A DNA stretch of 64,000 bases from Paramecium tetraurelia (GCF_000165425.1 NW_001799022.1:310001-374000); one strand, 5' to 3'. Positions 11,216 to 23,530 are shown, counted from the stretch's first letter. Translations and numbers: made by a program. The notes: generated by a model from the sequence alone, not told the origin.

Positions 11216-12223
11216 TCATAGATTATCTATAAAATGTTGAAATAATAAAATTGAGAGTCCCATAATTTTAGAAATGAATACAAAAATTAATTATTTTTTA
11301 TAATTGCCACTTTCATTCCATAAATGATTATCAAACAATCTTAAAAGCCTATTCTATTGAAGTTTAAATGGACCTTTATCTGGTTCATTGATTTGATATT
11401 TGGCAGAACTATTACTACATTTATGCTTTAATTTCCTAAATGTTTCCAACTGAGAATCTAATTATTTGTTTAATCTTTGATTATATTGAGTGTCATTACT
11501 AACTATGGATATATTCATCATCAATATGATATTCTCGCATTTCTTTTTTTAAATTTGTTTAAACACTTGTTCATCTTTACATCGACCTTTACAATTTCAT
11601 TCCTAGAATATTAATATAGTTACATTCCCCTTTAGTTGATAAATATATATCTTTATTAAAATATCAACAATATTTATATAAACACCATTATTTTCTATAT
11701 CATCTTACTTCACATAGACTCTTCTTCATTTCTATAGTTCTTATTATTCTTCATTCCTTCCTAAATTATTATCACATATTTCTCATTTGATTATTTCATA
11801 ATGAGTCTAAGATAAACATGTATTTAATAGAAGTTGCTCATAACTTATCAAGTAATAATCAAGTAAGAGTTTCAGATAATTAAGATTGTGACCATAAATC
11901 ATCTTACTCTTTACTTATTCTTTTAGATATAGCCAAATAATTAGAAATACTTAAGATTGTTATTTGTTTTTGATGCTTGACTACAAAACGTATACATAAC
12001 TTATATTATCCCATTGTAAGAATTAGAAACAACATGAATTACTGTTGACAATTATTTTTAAATGAACTTTCAATTACAATGTTACTATTAGAGATTGTTG
12101 TGAGACAGCGCTTCTTTACTTAAAATATTCCCTTAATTAATATATATCCTTTGCAATATCCTTATGTTGCTAACAAATCAATTAAAATGGTTATTATTAT
12201 TGTCCCTTCTTTGGTATAAACAT
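11216..12223 (-). CDS. Probable gene, exon structure unresolved
   Basis: The 3' part reads well as protein in one frame, ending at TGA 11216-11218: LDSQLETFRKLKHKCSNS, NEPDKGPFKLQQNRLLRLFD and NHLWNESGNYKKQLIF. The 5' part from ATG 12223 also reads well (MFIPKKGQQQQPFQLICQQH, KDIAKDIYQLREYFKQRSA). Between about 12090 and 11560 I could not find one consistent set of short introns. It may be one gene, two genes, or partly decayed. No family recognised. The proposed start lies only 36 bases from the NF-YC stop, which is tight even here. Confidence 0.35.
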
Positions 12224-12259
12224 TTAATATAATATAATGGTAAACACTCAAATAATGTG

Positions 12260-12900
12260 TCATCTTTAGCCACTGCCCAAATATTGACTGAAATTAGTTA
12301 ATGGAAACTGTTGTCCTTGTCTCTACTGACTCATTTATACTTATTGTATAAGCTAAATATTAAAAGGCAATTACATGCTGACTAACATTAGAGAAGTATC
12401 CATCTTGGCCTTATGGTTTTTTGATAGGAACTTGATTTGACTTAATTTCATCTTTAGGAATGATATCCATCAAAAAGTCAAAGATCTCTGTGTTGTATAT
12501 GCATGTTGCAATATCAGTCTTTTAGAGTGTTCTTCTCTTGCCATCTTCGGTGAATTACCATGCTCTGTGTGTTAATTCAATAATGAAAATTTCACAAGCT
12601 TTTGCAAATAGAACTGGTGTTTCTTAAGCAATCATCTAGAGATATACTAAGCAATACTCTGACATCTTCATCTGATTTCATTATTTTCTTCACTCTTGCT
12701 AATGGTAACTGATGATTTTTGAAGAGCTCGGGATCTATTTCTTAAAGAATTTAATACCCTTGGGCATTTACATAATTTCTTCCTTCAATTCAACTAATTT
12801 TTCCTTCAATTTTTTCATGTGTTCCTATTGATGGACATCCTATTAGTACATTTTTAGAAATCAAATACTACATAGTGGTTTTGTATGTCAAATTATTCAT
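12260..12900 (-). CDS. NF-YC / HAP5-like histone-fold transcription factor subunit
   Basis: Histone-fold subunit of the CCAAT-binding NF-Y complex, pairing with NF-YB in the nucleus. Diagnostic blocks: LPLARVKKIMKSDEDVR, then after a 22-base intron MIAQETPVLFAKACEIFI, ELTHRAW, DGKRRTLQKTDIATCI and FDFLMDIIPKDEIK. These match NF-YC more closely than DRAP1 or CHRAC15. Introns precede EHMKKLKEK, split PKD, and split after DEDVR; a last 22-base intron after SQH gives a Gln-rich tail ending at TGA 12260. The start is uncertain: 12900 is the first ATG in frame, but an internal Met closer to the fold, or an upstream exon, is possible. Confidence 0.85.
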
Positions 12901-13034
12901 TAGGTTATTACATTTTGAATATAATTATATAAATATTTCATTCTTAGTAAATATTATTTGTAATATCAAATTCATGGATTCTAAGATTTGATGATTTTTG
13001 ACTACTCTAATACACTTTTACCCAAAAATAAATA

Positions 13035-13520
13035 TCAATTTAAAATTTAAATAATCTATAGGAAGATGGAATATAAATGTTATGTTGTGAATAAAACAAA
13101 GCACTTCAAATATAGAGTGAAAATAGCCTTAATATTCCCATCTATAAGGAAGATACATGTGTGATTTTATAACATCTGAATTTAAAAATTACTTAGCTAA
13201 AATTTTTAAATACCTATGATGCTCGAATCTATCGCATTCATGCTTTGCAACTCATAAATGATTTAGCTATTAAAATGTTTAATCTATTCCTTAATAAATG
13301 CCTCTTGTGAATACAATGTATTGATTCTTTGAACTCTAACTTTATGTGATTTAAGTAATTATTATGCCATGATCTTTCTTTTCATCATAATCTATCTTTA
13401 ATCTATTTATGAAAGAAAATTATAGGTAACTTATTTTCACTAATATAATTATGAGTTTCTACTTTTATGAAATTTACCTTGTTTTAGAAGAATTCTTATT
13501 TCTAAATATATTTGAGATGT
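13035..13520 (-). CDS. Possible coding region, weak ESCRT-III (Snf7/CHMP) resemblance
   Basis: Two stretches look like protein: TSQIYLEIRILLKQG near 13520-13475, and from an ATG at about 13391 KIMAQQLLKSHKVRVQRINT, LYSQEAFIKEQIKHFNSQ, IIYELQSMNAIDSS. The pattern (short amphipathic piece ending LLKQG, then a long charged helix pair) recalls CHMP/Snf7 proteins, but I could not join the exons in one frame or find a convincing end. The rest of 12901-13703 shows no gene or RNA. Confidence 0.28.
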
Positions 13521-13703
13521 GTCAGTCAATTTAAATAATATGCAATTCTATGTTTATTTGTATTAACATGTGAAGTAATGAAATTAAAGAAAATAAACTT
13601 TTCTACAGTATTTTTGATGGTTACTGATTAGGGATGAGAATAAAAATAAATTAAAATCAGTTTATTAATTTAGTGTAACTTCCTTAAATCCTTTAATTAA
13701 ATT

Positions 13704-14612
13704 ATGTAAATAAATAGTAAGTTAAGATTATTTGATATTGCTGTCAATCTTACAGATGACTAATTTTACGGAATGTATCATCATTAGAAATACCATAAAC
13801 CTGATTATAAGGATGTGTTGAAAAGAGCCTCTGATATTGGTTGTGAACATCTATTGATTTCAAGTGGATGTTTGAGTGATTTGAAGAAGACAAGAGAATT
13901 ATGTTAATTGAGTCCAAATTATTATACCACTGCAGGTATTCATCCCTGTCGTGCTTATGAACTTAATAAAGACTATTACGGGTACATGGGAGAATTGAAG
14001 GACCAATTGGAATTGGCACTCAAAGAAAAGAAGCTAGTAGCCATAGGTGAATGTGGATTAGATTATGATAGATTGGGGAGGTCTACTAAGTAAGAATAGA
14101 TGATAGCTTTTGACCCTCATTTTGATTTAGCTGAAAAATATAAATTGCCTATGTATCTCCATAATAGGAATACAAGAGATGATTTTTACGACATAATGTA
14201 GAAGAATAGACATCGAATTGTTGGAGGGGTTGTGCATTCATTTACTGGTCCTTTAGATGAGTTATAAAAGATCTTGCATTTGGATCTTTATGTCGGAGTC
14301 AATGGTTGTTCTTTAAAAACTCAGGAAAATATTAATGTTGCAAAGCAGATCCCTTTGGATAAATTATTGTTAGAGACTGATGCACCATATTGTGAAATTA
14401 AAAGAAACCATCCCTCTAGCAAATATGTTAAAACTCAATTCTAGGCTCAATTTAATGAAAAATGGAAAGAAGGACAACTAGTCAAGAGTAGAAATGAACC
14501 TTGTAAAATAATATAAGTACTTGAAGTGATGTCTGAATTGTTGAAAGTTGATTAGGAGAAATTGTCAGAAATCTGCTTTTAAAATACTTTAAAGTGTTTT
14601 GGGCTGGCATGA
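13704..14612 (+). CDS. TatD-family Mg-dependent deoxyribonuclease (TATDN1-like)
   Basis: 302 residues, apparently without introns. TatD metal-dependent hydrolase fold; family members are 3'-5' exonucleases/endonucleases linked to DNA repair and apoptotic DNA decay. Motifs in order: FDIAVNLTDDQF (eukaryotic TATDN1 version of the first metal site), AGIHPC, AIGECGLDYDR (conserved metal-binding Glu), LPMYLHNR (His), GVVHSFTG (His), GVNGCSLKT and LLLETDAPYC (catalytic Asp). Length matches the family. Starts with MQINSKL; TAA and TAG codons within the conserved blocks confirm the ciliate code. Ends 20 bases before the PEX16 start. Confidence 0.93.
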
Positions 14613-14632
14613 TATTAATATCTATAAATTAA

Positions 14633-15490
14633 ATGTATTTTATATAAAAATAACATATTCCCAAAGCTCTCAGTTTTATTTAAGCTGTAGAATTCCTTGC
14701 TGAGTACTTAGGTAAATCATCTGAAAGTATTAATTTATTTCTAATAAAGAGCGAATTTATACGTATTTCTTGGCCCTGGAAGTATTGAAATTACTTGTAA
14801 AACTAAGAAAATGGGCTTTGGTAGATAAGTGTGGGCTAATGATTTCAGAGAATAACAACTATTCTGAAACAGATTATTAAGAGGATGAGGCTGCCATACA
14901 ATTCCAACAAAATTTGGGGTCTCTGGAATATAATCCATCAGCTGTCAATGAAAAATCAATAAAAGATGAACTCAAATCAATCAAAGATCCGATTCCCAAA
15001 TTCAATCTAGGCTATTATGATGTGATCCAAGATAAATAAACTTCTCTATTAACAATGCTGCCAATTCCAAATAATGTGAAGTAGAAAGATTATTAATCCA
15101 AACTAAATTAACTAAGAGTATTATGTCATTTGCAATGATTAGATTTAAATTGGAGAAATCCTGCATCTCTTTCGTCCATTAATATATTGTGCACTGATTC
15201 TTAAATATGGTGGAGATAGTTATACACCATATTTTATCTCATTCTTTATTGATATATTAAGGTTACTTATAGAATTCAGAATTAAAATCTATAGAAAAAG
15301 CCAGAAAGAAGAACTCGCAATCAGAGCCAAAGAGGCTATAGTATATATACATCTATATTATTAAGATCTGCTATATTTTAAGAAATCCATTCTATGGATC
15401 AATTGTGAAGCAAATAATCTTAAGCAATACTTTAGGGAAGGTATTTAACCAATAAGGATGGATTTATAGACTAATAATTGCATTGATTGA
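14633..15490 (+). CDS. PEX16: Peroxisome biogenesis membrane protein PEX16
   Basis: PEX16 inserts peroxisomal membrane proteins and recruits PEX3. The C-terminal family signature is plain: IGEILHLFRPLIYCALI, LKYGGDSYTPYFISFFID and ELAIRAKEAIVYIYLYY, with hydrophobic helices. Upstream, an intron of 23 bases after KSSE joins the N-terminal exon to YFLALEVLKLLVKLRKWALV, fitting the middle helix of the family. A 25-base intron precedes IGEILH. The usual N-terminal YLLPGRF block is not recognisable, so the N-terminus is short or diverged. End could be 15486 or 15490 depending on whether a last intron is spliced. Confidence 0.8.
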
Positions 15491-15847
15491 GTTAAGATCC
15501 TCAAAATGTCTTTTATTGTGATGTTATAATTGTTTTATAATAAATATTTTATCAAATATTCCTAAAATTAAAAATAAAAAGAATCTAATCAATAATCTCT
15601 CTCTTATTTGAAATAAAGTTGAAATTGAGTCAATCTAAATAAATAAGAATCTCTAAGATTTTAATATTACTATTTATACATTTAAACTTGTAAGAAAAAA
15701 GAATGTAACTATATATAAACCTTATTGTCTTACAAATCTTTAGGATAATTTGGAAGTTGTTTCACTCCAAATTAAGGGATTATTATTGTAAATTTTGAAA
15801 AGCAGACATTTATTTGATTTTTTTGTGTTATAATATTAATGATTAGA
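15491..15847. other. Intergenic, convergent genes
   Basis: 357 AT-rich bases between the PEX16 stop and the stop of the minus-strand phosphodiesterase gene. I see no coding frame, RNA or repeat here. Confidence 0.4.
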
Positions 15848-17769
15848 TCATTCTTTGAGCCATTTACCAATAAACTTTTCTAATAATTTAAAAGTAAGGA
15901 AAGAGGATTCCTTAAACTTTTCAAAGAACCCAATGCATTCGTACCAATCATCTAATGTTGATGTTTCAGCTCCACAAATGAAAAAGCTTTTAGTACTCTT
16001 TTTAAGGAATAAATTTTTGAGGTCTCTAAGTTATATAGAAGAAATAATTTACTTAAGGTGTTATTTATATAAAACTTCGCTTCCTGTTGAATAGCTGTAG
16101 ATATATTTCTTTAATAATTCATCGTCATGTGCTAATCTATATGGGAGTGATGAAACATGGACCAATGATGCACTTTCTAATCCATAGTATTCTAAGAAAT
16201 GATATGCAACTTCCCAATTCAGGATTGCATTTTATCCATCCTTATTGGCTTTGGCTAGATCTAATCTGTATTAGACATAATCTTAAACTTGGTTATTTTT
16301 GCCATTGAATTAAAAGACTCTAAATGAGGGATTTTAATATGAAAATGTAGTTCCAGAAGGAGCAATAAACAAAGTCTTAACATATCTACCATCAATTTTA
16401 GATCTTATATGTTAAACATGATCCTAATGAGTATGTCCTTGATTTATAGTAAATAACAATACCATAAAAGATTCCAGTCACAACATGTTCGAATCTCTCA
16501 ATTACAACACTAAATCTGTCAGCCCATAAAGAATTACAAAAAGTATCACCAGGTGGAATATGAGCAAAGATCACAGCAAATTAATGTTTGGCTTCTGAGT
16601 CTTTGAGTTCAGAGATTAACCATTTGAGCATTCCTCTTGGATCTGTGATGCCATCCATTAAATGGAAGTTGAGTAAATCACAAGTTTGAGAGTTCAAGGC
16701 AATGAATTTGAGATTTCTTGATTCCTCCACCTAAGAATAGTAGCCATTTCTTCTTAATTGATAGTATGCATCTTGTGTTAAGTATTGTTTCCACATGTCA
16801 GCCACTTCATCTCTTAGCCATTATGTAGCCTCTCCGATCATATCATATTGATCAGCTGGGTAACCCTCATGATTTCCATAGATTGCATACAATTATGAAT
16901 TTGGTATTTGCTTCTTGATTTCTTCAGTAATCATTTTCGTAGGTAGTGTTTGATTCCACTATTATTGATGCCAAACATCATGTGATGTGCTATCTCCTGT
17001 CCAAATGATGAAATCTGGCTTGATTTTCTCTCCTGTGAATTTTATCAGATCTTATATTGTTCTAAATGGCAAATCACATTGTGCATAAGTTCCCCAATAT
17101 TAAGCCCCTTTGCTTGGATCTTTTGGTTTTCCATTCTCATCCCTGCAACAGAAGGGGGCTCCACAAAAGGCATTAGCTCCAACTGAATATTCTACGTCAA
17201 TGTGTAAATCTGCAAATTAAGCAATTGTGAAATCTTCTTAATTTAAAACGTTTTCTTCAGCCAGCACTTGCCATTGTCTTTGTTCTTCTCTTGAGAGCTT
17301 GTCTGACATGACTTCGTTTATATAATCCTTAATTGTTTATGGTTCATGTTCCAATTTACAGGCTCCTAAATTCTGACATGCATTTGAAGGTGCTAGGTAA
17401 TTGCTATATATAATTAATGAGCAAAATACTTCAAAAAATGTACAGAGAATTAATCGATGAATGTCTAATTGATTCCTTCACAAAAGGCTGCATCTTTAAA
17501 TTTTGGACAAAGAAGTGTCCATTCTTTTTTAATTGTTGATAAGAGAATGGTTGATGAAAACTTTTGAACCTACTTCATCATTAATTTACATGGTAAACAA
17601 AGTAAGTGTAATCTATGATAGATAATATAAATTAGTACTCATGAGGCATTTCTATACCAGCATAATCAACTATCTTGGTTAATATTTCCCTTTTCATCAG
17701 TTCTTCACCCATGTCTATTGTATTGGCAACACAAAACAAAAGTGCTAAGATCACGAATACATTTCTCAT
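15848..17769 (-). CDS. Acid sphingomyelinase-like phosphodiesterase (secreted/lysosomal)
   Basis: Calcineurin-like metallophosphoesterase of the ASM/SMPDL branch, which hydrolyses sphingomyelin or nucleotide phosphodiesters outside the cytosol. Signal peptide MRNVFVILALLFCVANT. A Cys-rich N-terminal part (ACQNLGACKLEHEP) is followed by the metal motifs in order: FADLHIDVEY, IIWTGDSTSHDVW, YGNHEGYPADQY, FAHIPPGDTF and, across a mini-intron, YGHTHQDHV. Then LFIAPSGTTFSYQNPSFRVF, typical of the family. All metal-binding His/Asp/Asn are present, so it should be active. An intron near the C-terminus is 27 bases without TGA, so it could be retained in frame. Two N-terminal introns are also needed. 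Confidence 0.9.
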
Positions 17770-17836
17770 ATTTATAAATGATTTGAAAAAATTACGTAAT
17801 ATATTTTAAGGGAAAAAAATGTATTCATTGTTAATT

Positions 17837-19000
17837 TCAATCTTTTTTCTCAAATTGTGAGATGCATATTGCAAATCCTTGTAAAATAGATAACGGATGA
17901 CTGATATCAACTGAATAAGTCTTTTTTGCACATTTTCCAAATTGTAATACAAACTTATTTTTATCTGTGCAATTGATATCATGAATTATACAATTCTTTA
18001 CAGAGGGCATAGTCACTCTATCACTGAATTACAATTGATATATCTTCTTTTCATTATTGTAAATTGGTATCTTATTCATAAAATGCATAATTTGATCCTT
18101 ATATTGTAATGAATGATAGGCTTTCAATAATCCATCTGTATCATTCAATGGTTTGAATTCACAAGGTTATCCATCTTTGATTTTTGGTACAATCACACTC
18201 TGTCTAATCTAACCAGTCTATTTGGAATTTTGGAAATTGATTAAACACAATTCCTTCCTTACTTTGTCTAAGAACTTGGCATCTTTTGGATTATCACCAG
18301 TGTCAAACAATCTAAATACCCCACGATATCCTTTTAGCTTACCCAAACAAGACTTGTGTTTCCTATCAAATTTATCTGGGAGTATGGATAAAACATAATG
18401 AATTTATTAACTGAAAGCCTATCGTTTTGCTGAACATAAAAATCTATTGGGTTAACCACTCAAATACAATAGGTATTTATGATGAAACTTGTTTGTTCCA
18501 CTTTTATCCTTGATGATTGTCAGTTATATCTAATGCTCTAATAAAATAATTCAAAATATCTTTTTACATTAGTCGATCGGTTTTTGCAAGAATTCTTTCA
18601 TATCCACAATTAAATTAGGTCGATATATAATTTAAGCCTATTACTCTTATCTTTCAGTCATAGTATCAATCTATTAAACCTATTAGTCTTAATTGTTTTG
18701 TTTATTTTCATCCCTCCAACTCTAAAAGTCTTCCTCGCAATGCATACTCCCAAATTTGGCTATGTTGTCAGGCTCATCTTCTGGTTTAAATTAAACCATC
18801 TCTTCGATCACATTTTCTATAATTCCTTCTTACTTCAAGACCTACTTTTATTCTTCAAACGGGTATTGTATTGATTATAACTTGTCATTGGAAGTATTGA
18901 TTATTTCTTCTTCCTTATCTTCAAATTGATCGAAATTAATTATTTCATCATTATTTTCAGACTAGATCTCATCATCATTTTATTCGTATTGATTTAACAT
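17837..19000 (-). CDS. Tubby-domain protein (TULP-like)
   Basis: Tubby C-terminal beta-barrel binds phosphoinositides; TULPs carry membrane cargo into cilia, apt for a ciliate. The N-terminal about 120 residues are acidic and Gln-rich. The barrel follows one 31-base intron: LTIIKDKSGTNKFHHKYLLY, FLCSAKRQ, CLGKLKGYRGVFRLFDTGDN, then QSVIVPKIKDGQPCEFKPLN, DTDGLLKAY, YQLQFSDRVTMPSVKNCIIH and the signature end KFVLQFGKCAKKTYSVDI, HPLSILQGFAICISQFEKK. The order and spacing match Tubby (compare family VLQFGRV...YPLCALQAFAIALSSF). Stop TGA 17837-17839. Confidence 0.92.
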
Positions 19001-19179
19001 TATTTAATTAATTATAGTTGAATTGATATTGAATGATTATATTTTTACAAATCATAATCCTCATTACCCTCAATATTTATTTCTTTTTGAATACAAAAAG
19101 TAGAAGAATATTCAAAGATAGTGAGGGCTCATTTTTTATGAAATTTTAAATATAAATAATCTAAATTACAATTCTAACA

Positions 19180-19923
19180 TCAATCAAATCCTAAGTATAA
19201 TTGTTCCCCATAATTTTCTCCAAATGGCCGAGCTTCTTATTCAAAACTAGCTGTAAAATACATATCATCCTCTTTATTATTGTTATCTATTTTAATTGTA
19301 TCCTATTTTATTAGATTTTAACCTATTTCAAAATCTTAAGTAAGCAATTAATCTAACTTCCCCTTTATATACTTGGCTTTCATTTCCTCTAGTTTAATCC
19401 TTTTTAACTATTTTTTTGTAGTAGACCTTTCGCATTCCTTCTCCTTTAGAGAATCTTGGAATTACTTATGTTTTTATACTTAACATTTAGAAAGTACCCC
19501 TTTTTCTAAGAGAATTTATCGTATTTTTAATTTAAGATTTTGTTCTTTAATAAATTTATCCATCCATGCCTTGGATGCTTTAAATGATTCAATATTAAAT
19601 ATTTTAATTGCTTATTCCTTAATTTGGTTTCTACTTATTTTCTTGCCTAATTTCCTAGTTTCATCCAATATCCATTCCTCTAATCTGATTATACCTTCGG
19701 GATTAATTTTTTTTCTTCCACATCCTCCTTTTCTCATATAACCCTAATTAAACCATCTCCTTAAATTGCGTGTTGTTGTGTCAAATTTTTTGCTAAGTAA
19801 AACGAAATTTTCTTGACTAGGATCATTCAATAATTCTTCCAAAGCCTCCTTTTTTTGATTGGTACCCAGAACTTTATATGAATGAATCTTCCTTTCTTTC
19901 TTATTAATATTTTGGGCGACCAT
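19180..19923 (-). CDS. Stand-alone CENP-B-type HTH (Tigger/pogo-like) DNA-binding protein
   Basis: 247 residues, no intron needed. After a basic N-terminus, residues about 25-75 form a first helix-turn-helix with RRWFNQGYMRKGGCGRKKIN, the typical lead into a CENP-B-type domain; residues about 80-140 give LEEWILDETRKLGKKISRNQ, IKEQAIKIFNIESFKASKAW and MDKFIKEQNLKLKIRQ, close to the HTH_CENPB pattern (L..W...R..G..vs...I...A......FkAS.gW...F..r..l). The remainder is a coiled, acidic tail; there is no DDE nuclease domain. It is therefore a transposase-type DNA-binding domain without the enzyme, probably domesticated. Binding site unknown. Confidence 0.75.
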
Positions 19924-20265
19924 ACTTTATAATTTGTTTTTCAACTTTTAATTAATTAGATATTTTTGTAGTGTATTATTTATAATTAATAATTATTCTA
20001 AGGATAATTTAATAGTGTCAATTAATTTAATTAATATTTCATATGATATTTAAAATTAATAAATTGGTTCAACCAATTTTAGAAAAAATAAATTTTATGA
20101 TTATAACGATTGTAGAAACAGAAGGTTGATTAAAAATGAATATACTATTTGAATATTATAAATATGCTGTTAAACTTTAGATTACTATAAAATATAGTTA
20201 AACAAAAAATAAATAAATATTTAGAATGAAAAATTAATTAAAAGTTTTTAAATAATAACTTTGAC
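19924..20265. other. Intergenic
   Basis: 342 AT-rich bases between two co-directional minus-strand genes. Nothing recognisable apart from AT-rich sequence. Confidence 0.4.
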
Positions 20266-22367
20266 TCAATTTGAATTAACAATAGTGGTCATAGTTCTTT
20301 TAATGTTTTTGATTGGCATTCTAGGGGTTTCTTTCCTTGGTGATTGTCTATTAGAACCTCTACTTGATTTTTATTATTAATCTTTTTCTCTATCTCTATC
20401 TTTTTCTTATTAATTTGGTTAAATAAGTTCTTTCAAATTCAATGAGTTCAGTAAATCACTTAATCTTCTCGGCTTCGGTAAAAAGAGACTTTATTTTTAA
20501 GGTCTTAAACATATTTAATCTATTTTCTCTTTAATTTCAGTGAGATGATCTTTATGAATTTGTTTTTTGAATGTTACTTTTAATTGAGACTTTATTGGTT
20601 TTTCAACAACTACATCCTACTACCCAAATTATTAGGCTGATATAGGATCTAGTTCAATTACTAGCAGATCACTTTTTAGAAAACCTGAATAATTACAACC
20701 TCCAAAAACGTATAACTTTGAATCGATACAAGCAGCACTGTGTCCACATCTGCCTGCAACTTAAGACCCTTTAATTTCCACACTGATCCAAGTCAAAGAT
20801 TTCATGTCAAGCAAATGAATATCATTTAAAAACCCATTTATATTAAGATCATCGTTCTTGCCTCCATAAATAACTATGACTTGATACTACTCTAAATAAT
20901 TCATAGAATGTTAACAACGACCAACTATGTATAGGATCAGATAATTTACTGGGTGAAAGTCCTTTAGTCTATACTTGTTCAAAATTGATAGGTTTAGCAG
21001 TGATATCAATTTTAATAAGTTTGTCTAGGTAATGGCCATTCTTATCAAAGCCGCCGAAGATAAAAACTCCCTAATAATTAAACTTAACTTCAGGATCATT
21101 TTTATATAATTCTATTTAAGTGTTATGGAAGACTGCACAAGACTTGTGGAATGCAACTCCATCGGGAAAGCATACATGTTGTTCTGTTAAGACTTATGAC
21201 CATCTTTGAGTGACTATATCATAGGCAATTACATCTCTTAAATATTAACCCTTGAGATCAATCCCTCCTTAGACAATCATATTTCTTCCAATGACTTCGG
21301 CTATATGACATTTTCGAGGAGGTATGATTCCTGTTTACTTTAAAACTTTAAGTTCGTTGGTAACTGATATTGTTGAATTTTATTACTTAGATTTACTATT
21401 TTAATGTCACTGGTTATTTCACTGCTTATTCGTTTATCATTGATAACCTAGTGCACTTCACCACCAAAGATGATCATGAAATTCCTATAGATTGCTGCTG
21501 AATGATTTCCTCTATAACCATTAGATGACTTTTCGTCCAGTTTAATTTGATTCCATTTATATTTTTCTACAATTTTATTAATACCTTACGTTTGTCAATG
21601 TTAGCGTAACAAAAGTCCTCTGCTTGCTTAGATCCTGCTCCTCCGTATAAATATAATTTATGATCATATGAGAGCATTGTACTAGCATTTCTTGAGCATG
21701 GCTACCAATTTAAATTTGTATCTTTGTAGATGTACACACATTGTTTCTTTATTTTAATTTCGTTGATTAACGATTCATTTAATCTCCTCTATAATTGTTC
21801 AGCATCCTTACTTTTAGTTATTAATTCGCTTTGATTGCCTTACCTTATCTGTTTGCGTATTTATTCAATTCTCTATAGGTCTTAATATTGCATTGAAGGA
21901 TATGATTTGACTCCTGGACTTTTTGATTATATTTTCTGAAAGTATTTTCTAACTTCCTCAATTTGTGTTTCTTCTTGCTTCTTGTATTTTTCTTTGATTT
22001 GCCTAAAAGTGTCTCTATTGTGTATTAATTGCATTTTTCTAGAAGTGTAATATTTTGGCTGATCTTACTATTCCTCAGTAAATAAGGACTGACTATAATT
22101 GTTCCACATCCGTTTAGATTGTAATAAAGAGCGTTTCAATTCGCTAACAGCCCCTTAATTGAGTTCTTTAAACCCTAAAAATTGGGTAAGATCATTGTCT
22201 GGCAATTGTTGCAAGAGATCAATATTACTATCTAAAGCTACCTATTCAAATTTTTCCAGAGGCAATGGGCTCAATTTTGTGTTTGCTTATTTGTACTTTT
22301 TTAAGAGTAGACCAATATCGACTGATCCACTTGAATTTGTACTTAAGCGATGCTATTCACTCTACAT
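20266..22367 (-). CDS. Kelch-repeat protein with N-terminal coiled coil
   Basis: Start ATG 22367 gives MQSEQHRLSTNSSGSVDIG in frame with a helical, Gln/Glu/Lys-rich region of about 220 residues (RQIKEKYKKQEETQIEEVR). A Kelch propeller follows: NASTMLSYDHKLYLYGGAGS, then NHSAAIYRNFMIIFGGEVH-type blades, a blade with RKCHIAEVIGRNMIVQGGID, and HSAACIDSKLYVFGGC near the end; each blade has the paired-glycine and aromatic pattern. The C-terminus is Arg/Ser/Gln-rich and ends TTIVNSN at TGA 20266. Several mini-introns interrupt the blades. Kelch proteins are adaptors; here no BTB domain is visible, so a cytoskeletal or cortical scaffold is as likely as a ligase adaptor. Confidence 0.83.
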
Positions 22368-22862
22368 TTATTTATAATTGCATTATAAAAACAACAATGA
22401 TTTCGATTGTAAATTATTTATTATTCACTCCTATTATTTCTTTAAGAGCTTATAGATGGATACGTATTACAAATATTTTAATAATAATCTATTCTTTGAT
22501 AGGTTCCATATTATAGATAGAGGTACTTTTAAAAAAGATTGGTAAGATGTAATTTAATTTTAATAAATTGGCTTAGAAAAAAGATTTTGTTATAAATGTG
22601 AAACAATATTTGAACATACAATGTCGGTTTGAAATACTATTCTAAATCTAACATGATTTTGGATTAATTATTTTATGAAAGAATTTGTTTTTGAAAAACA
22701 TTCATAGTTTGAACTGTAATAATAAAAATGAAAGAATAATTGATTATGACGATCTTATTCGGCTAAAACTGTTAAAAACTATTAGATTAATATTTAATCA
22801 CATTTTTTATTCATAGAATAATTTAAACAAAAAAAATACAATTTAGAAAACATTAAAACAAT
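22368..22862. promoter_or_regulatory. Divergent intergenic region
   Basis: 495 bases between the starts of the Kelch gene (minus) and the RING gene (plus). No convincing gene; the open stretches on the plus strand at its left edge are antisense to the Kelch first exon. Confidence 0.4.
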
Positions 22863-23252
22863 ATGAATCAAAATAATAGAGTAGATTAATTGGATAGTCT
22901 TGAAACTGATGAAGAACTTGATTTTTAAGAGTTTGAAAGACCATAATTAGTTCGAAGAAATGGAATGATAAATTCAATATCAGAATGTAAGGGTTATATC
23001 ATATTGGATAAACCAGTTGAGAATATATTCCAAGAAGAATAATGTCCAATTTGTTTGGAGTCGTCAGAATAGCTATATCCTTTGAAATGTGGACATACTT
23101 ACTGTTAAAATGATATAGAATATATGATTGATATTTCTAAATAGTCTAACGGCTTATTCTAATGCCCGATTTGCAGAGCTTATTAAACTCTAGATTAATA
23201 TGATGAAGTTTATCATTTGAAAAAACAAAATCTGACGAATTGCACAAATTGA
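22863..23252 (+). CDS. Small RING-finger (C3HC4) protein, probable E3 ubiquitin ligase
   Basis: 129 residues, no intron. The acidic N-terminal 50 residues are followed by a compact RING: CPICLESSEQLYPLKCGHTY, then C, and after about 20 residues FQCPICRAY. The eight zinc ligands (C3HC4) are all present. The RING helix is long and Ser/Asn-rich. Such small RING proteins recruit E2-ubiquitin; substrate unknown. First of four different RING-class genes within 7 kb. Confidence 0.82.
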
Positions 23253-23530
23253 TAAAATAAAACTAAAATTTAAATGTTAACATCTATAAAATATTATATA
23301 TAAATAAAATAAATATTCTCATCAAAAACATTATGAATAATAAAATGATTATTCTTATCAAAATAAAAATTAAAGTCTTACTATCAGGAATGTTTTAATA
23401 GAAATTGTGATTCTAAATTTAATTTATCCTCATTGAGGGGTTATTGTACTTCCATGATATGAAATATTGTGGAAGTGACTTTTTAGATTTTTTATTAAGC
23501 TCATTAATATATATAATTACAAATTATATA

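Noticed and set aside
12260-13391. One long minus-strand gene joining the ESCRT-like patch to NF-YC
   Set aside because: A frame with few TGA codons can be traced across, but the linking sequence is rich in Phe/Ile/Leu and does not resemble coding sequence of either part; two units are more likely.
22159-22516. Hydrophobic open frames on the plus strand near the Kelch start
   Set aside because: They are antisense to the Kelch N-terminal exon and then run into AT-rich spacer; no TGA-bounded ciliate gene fits.
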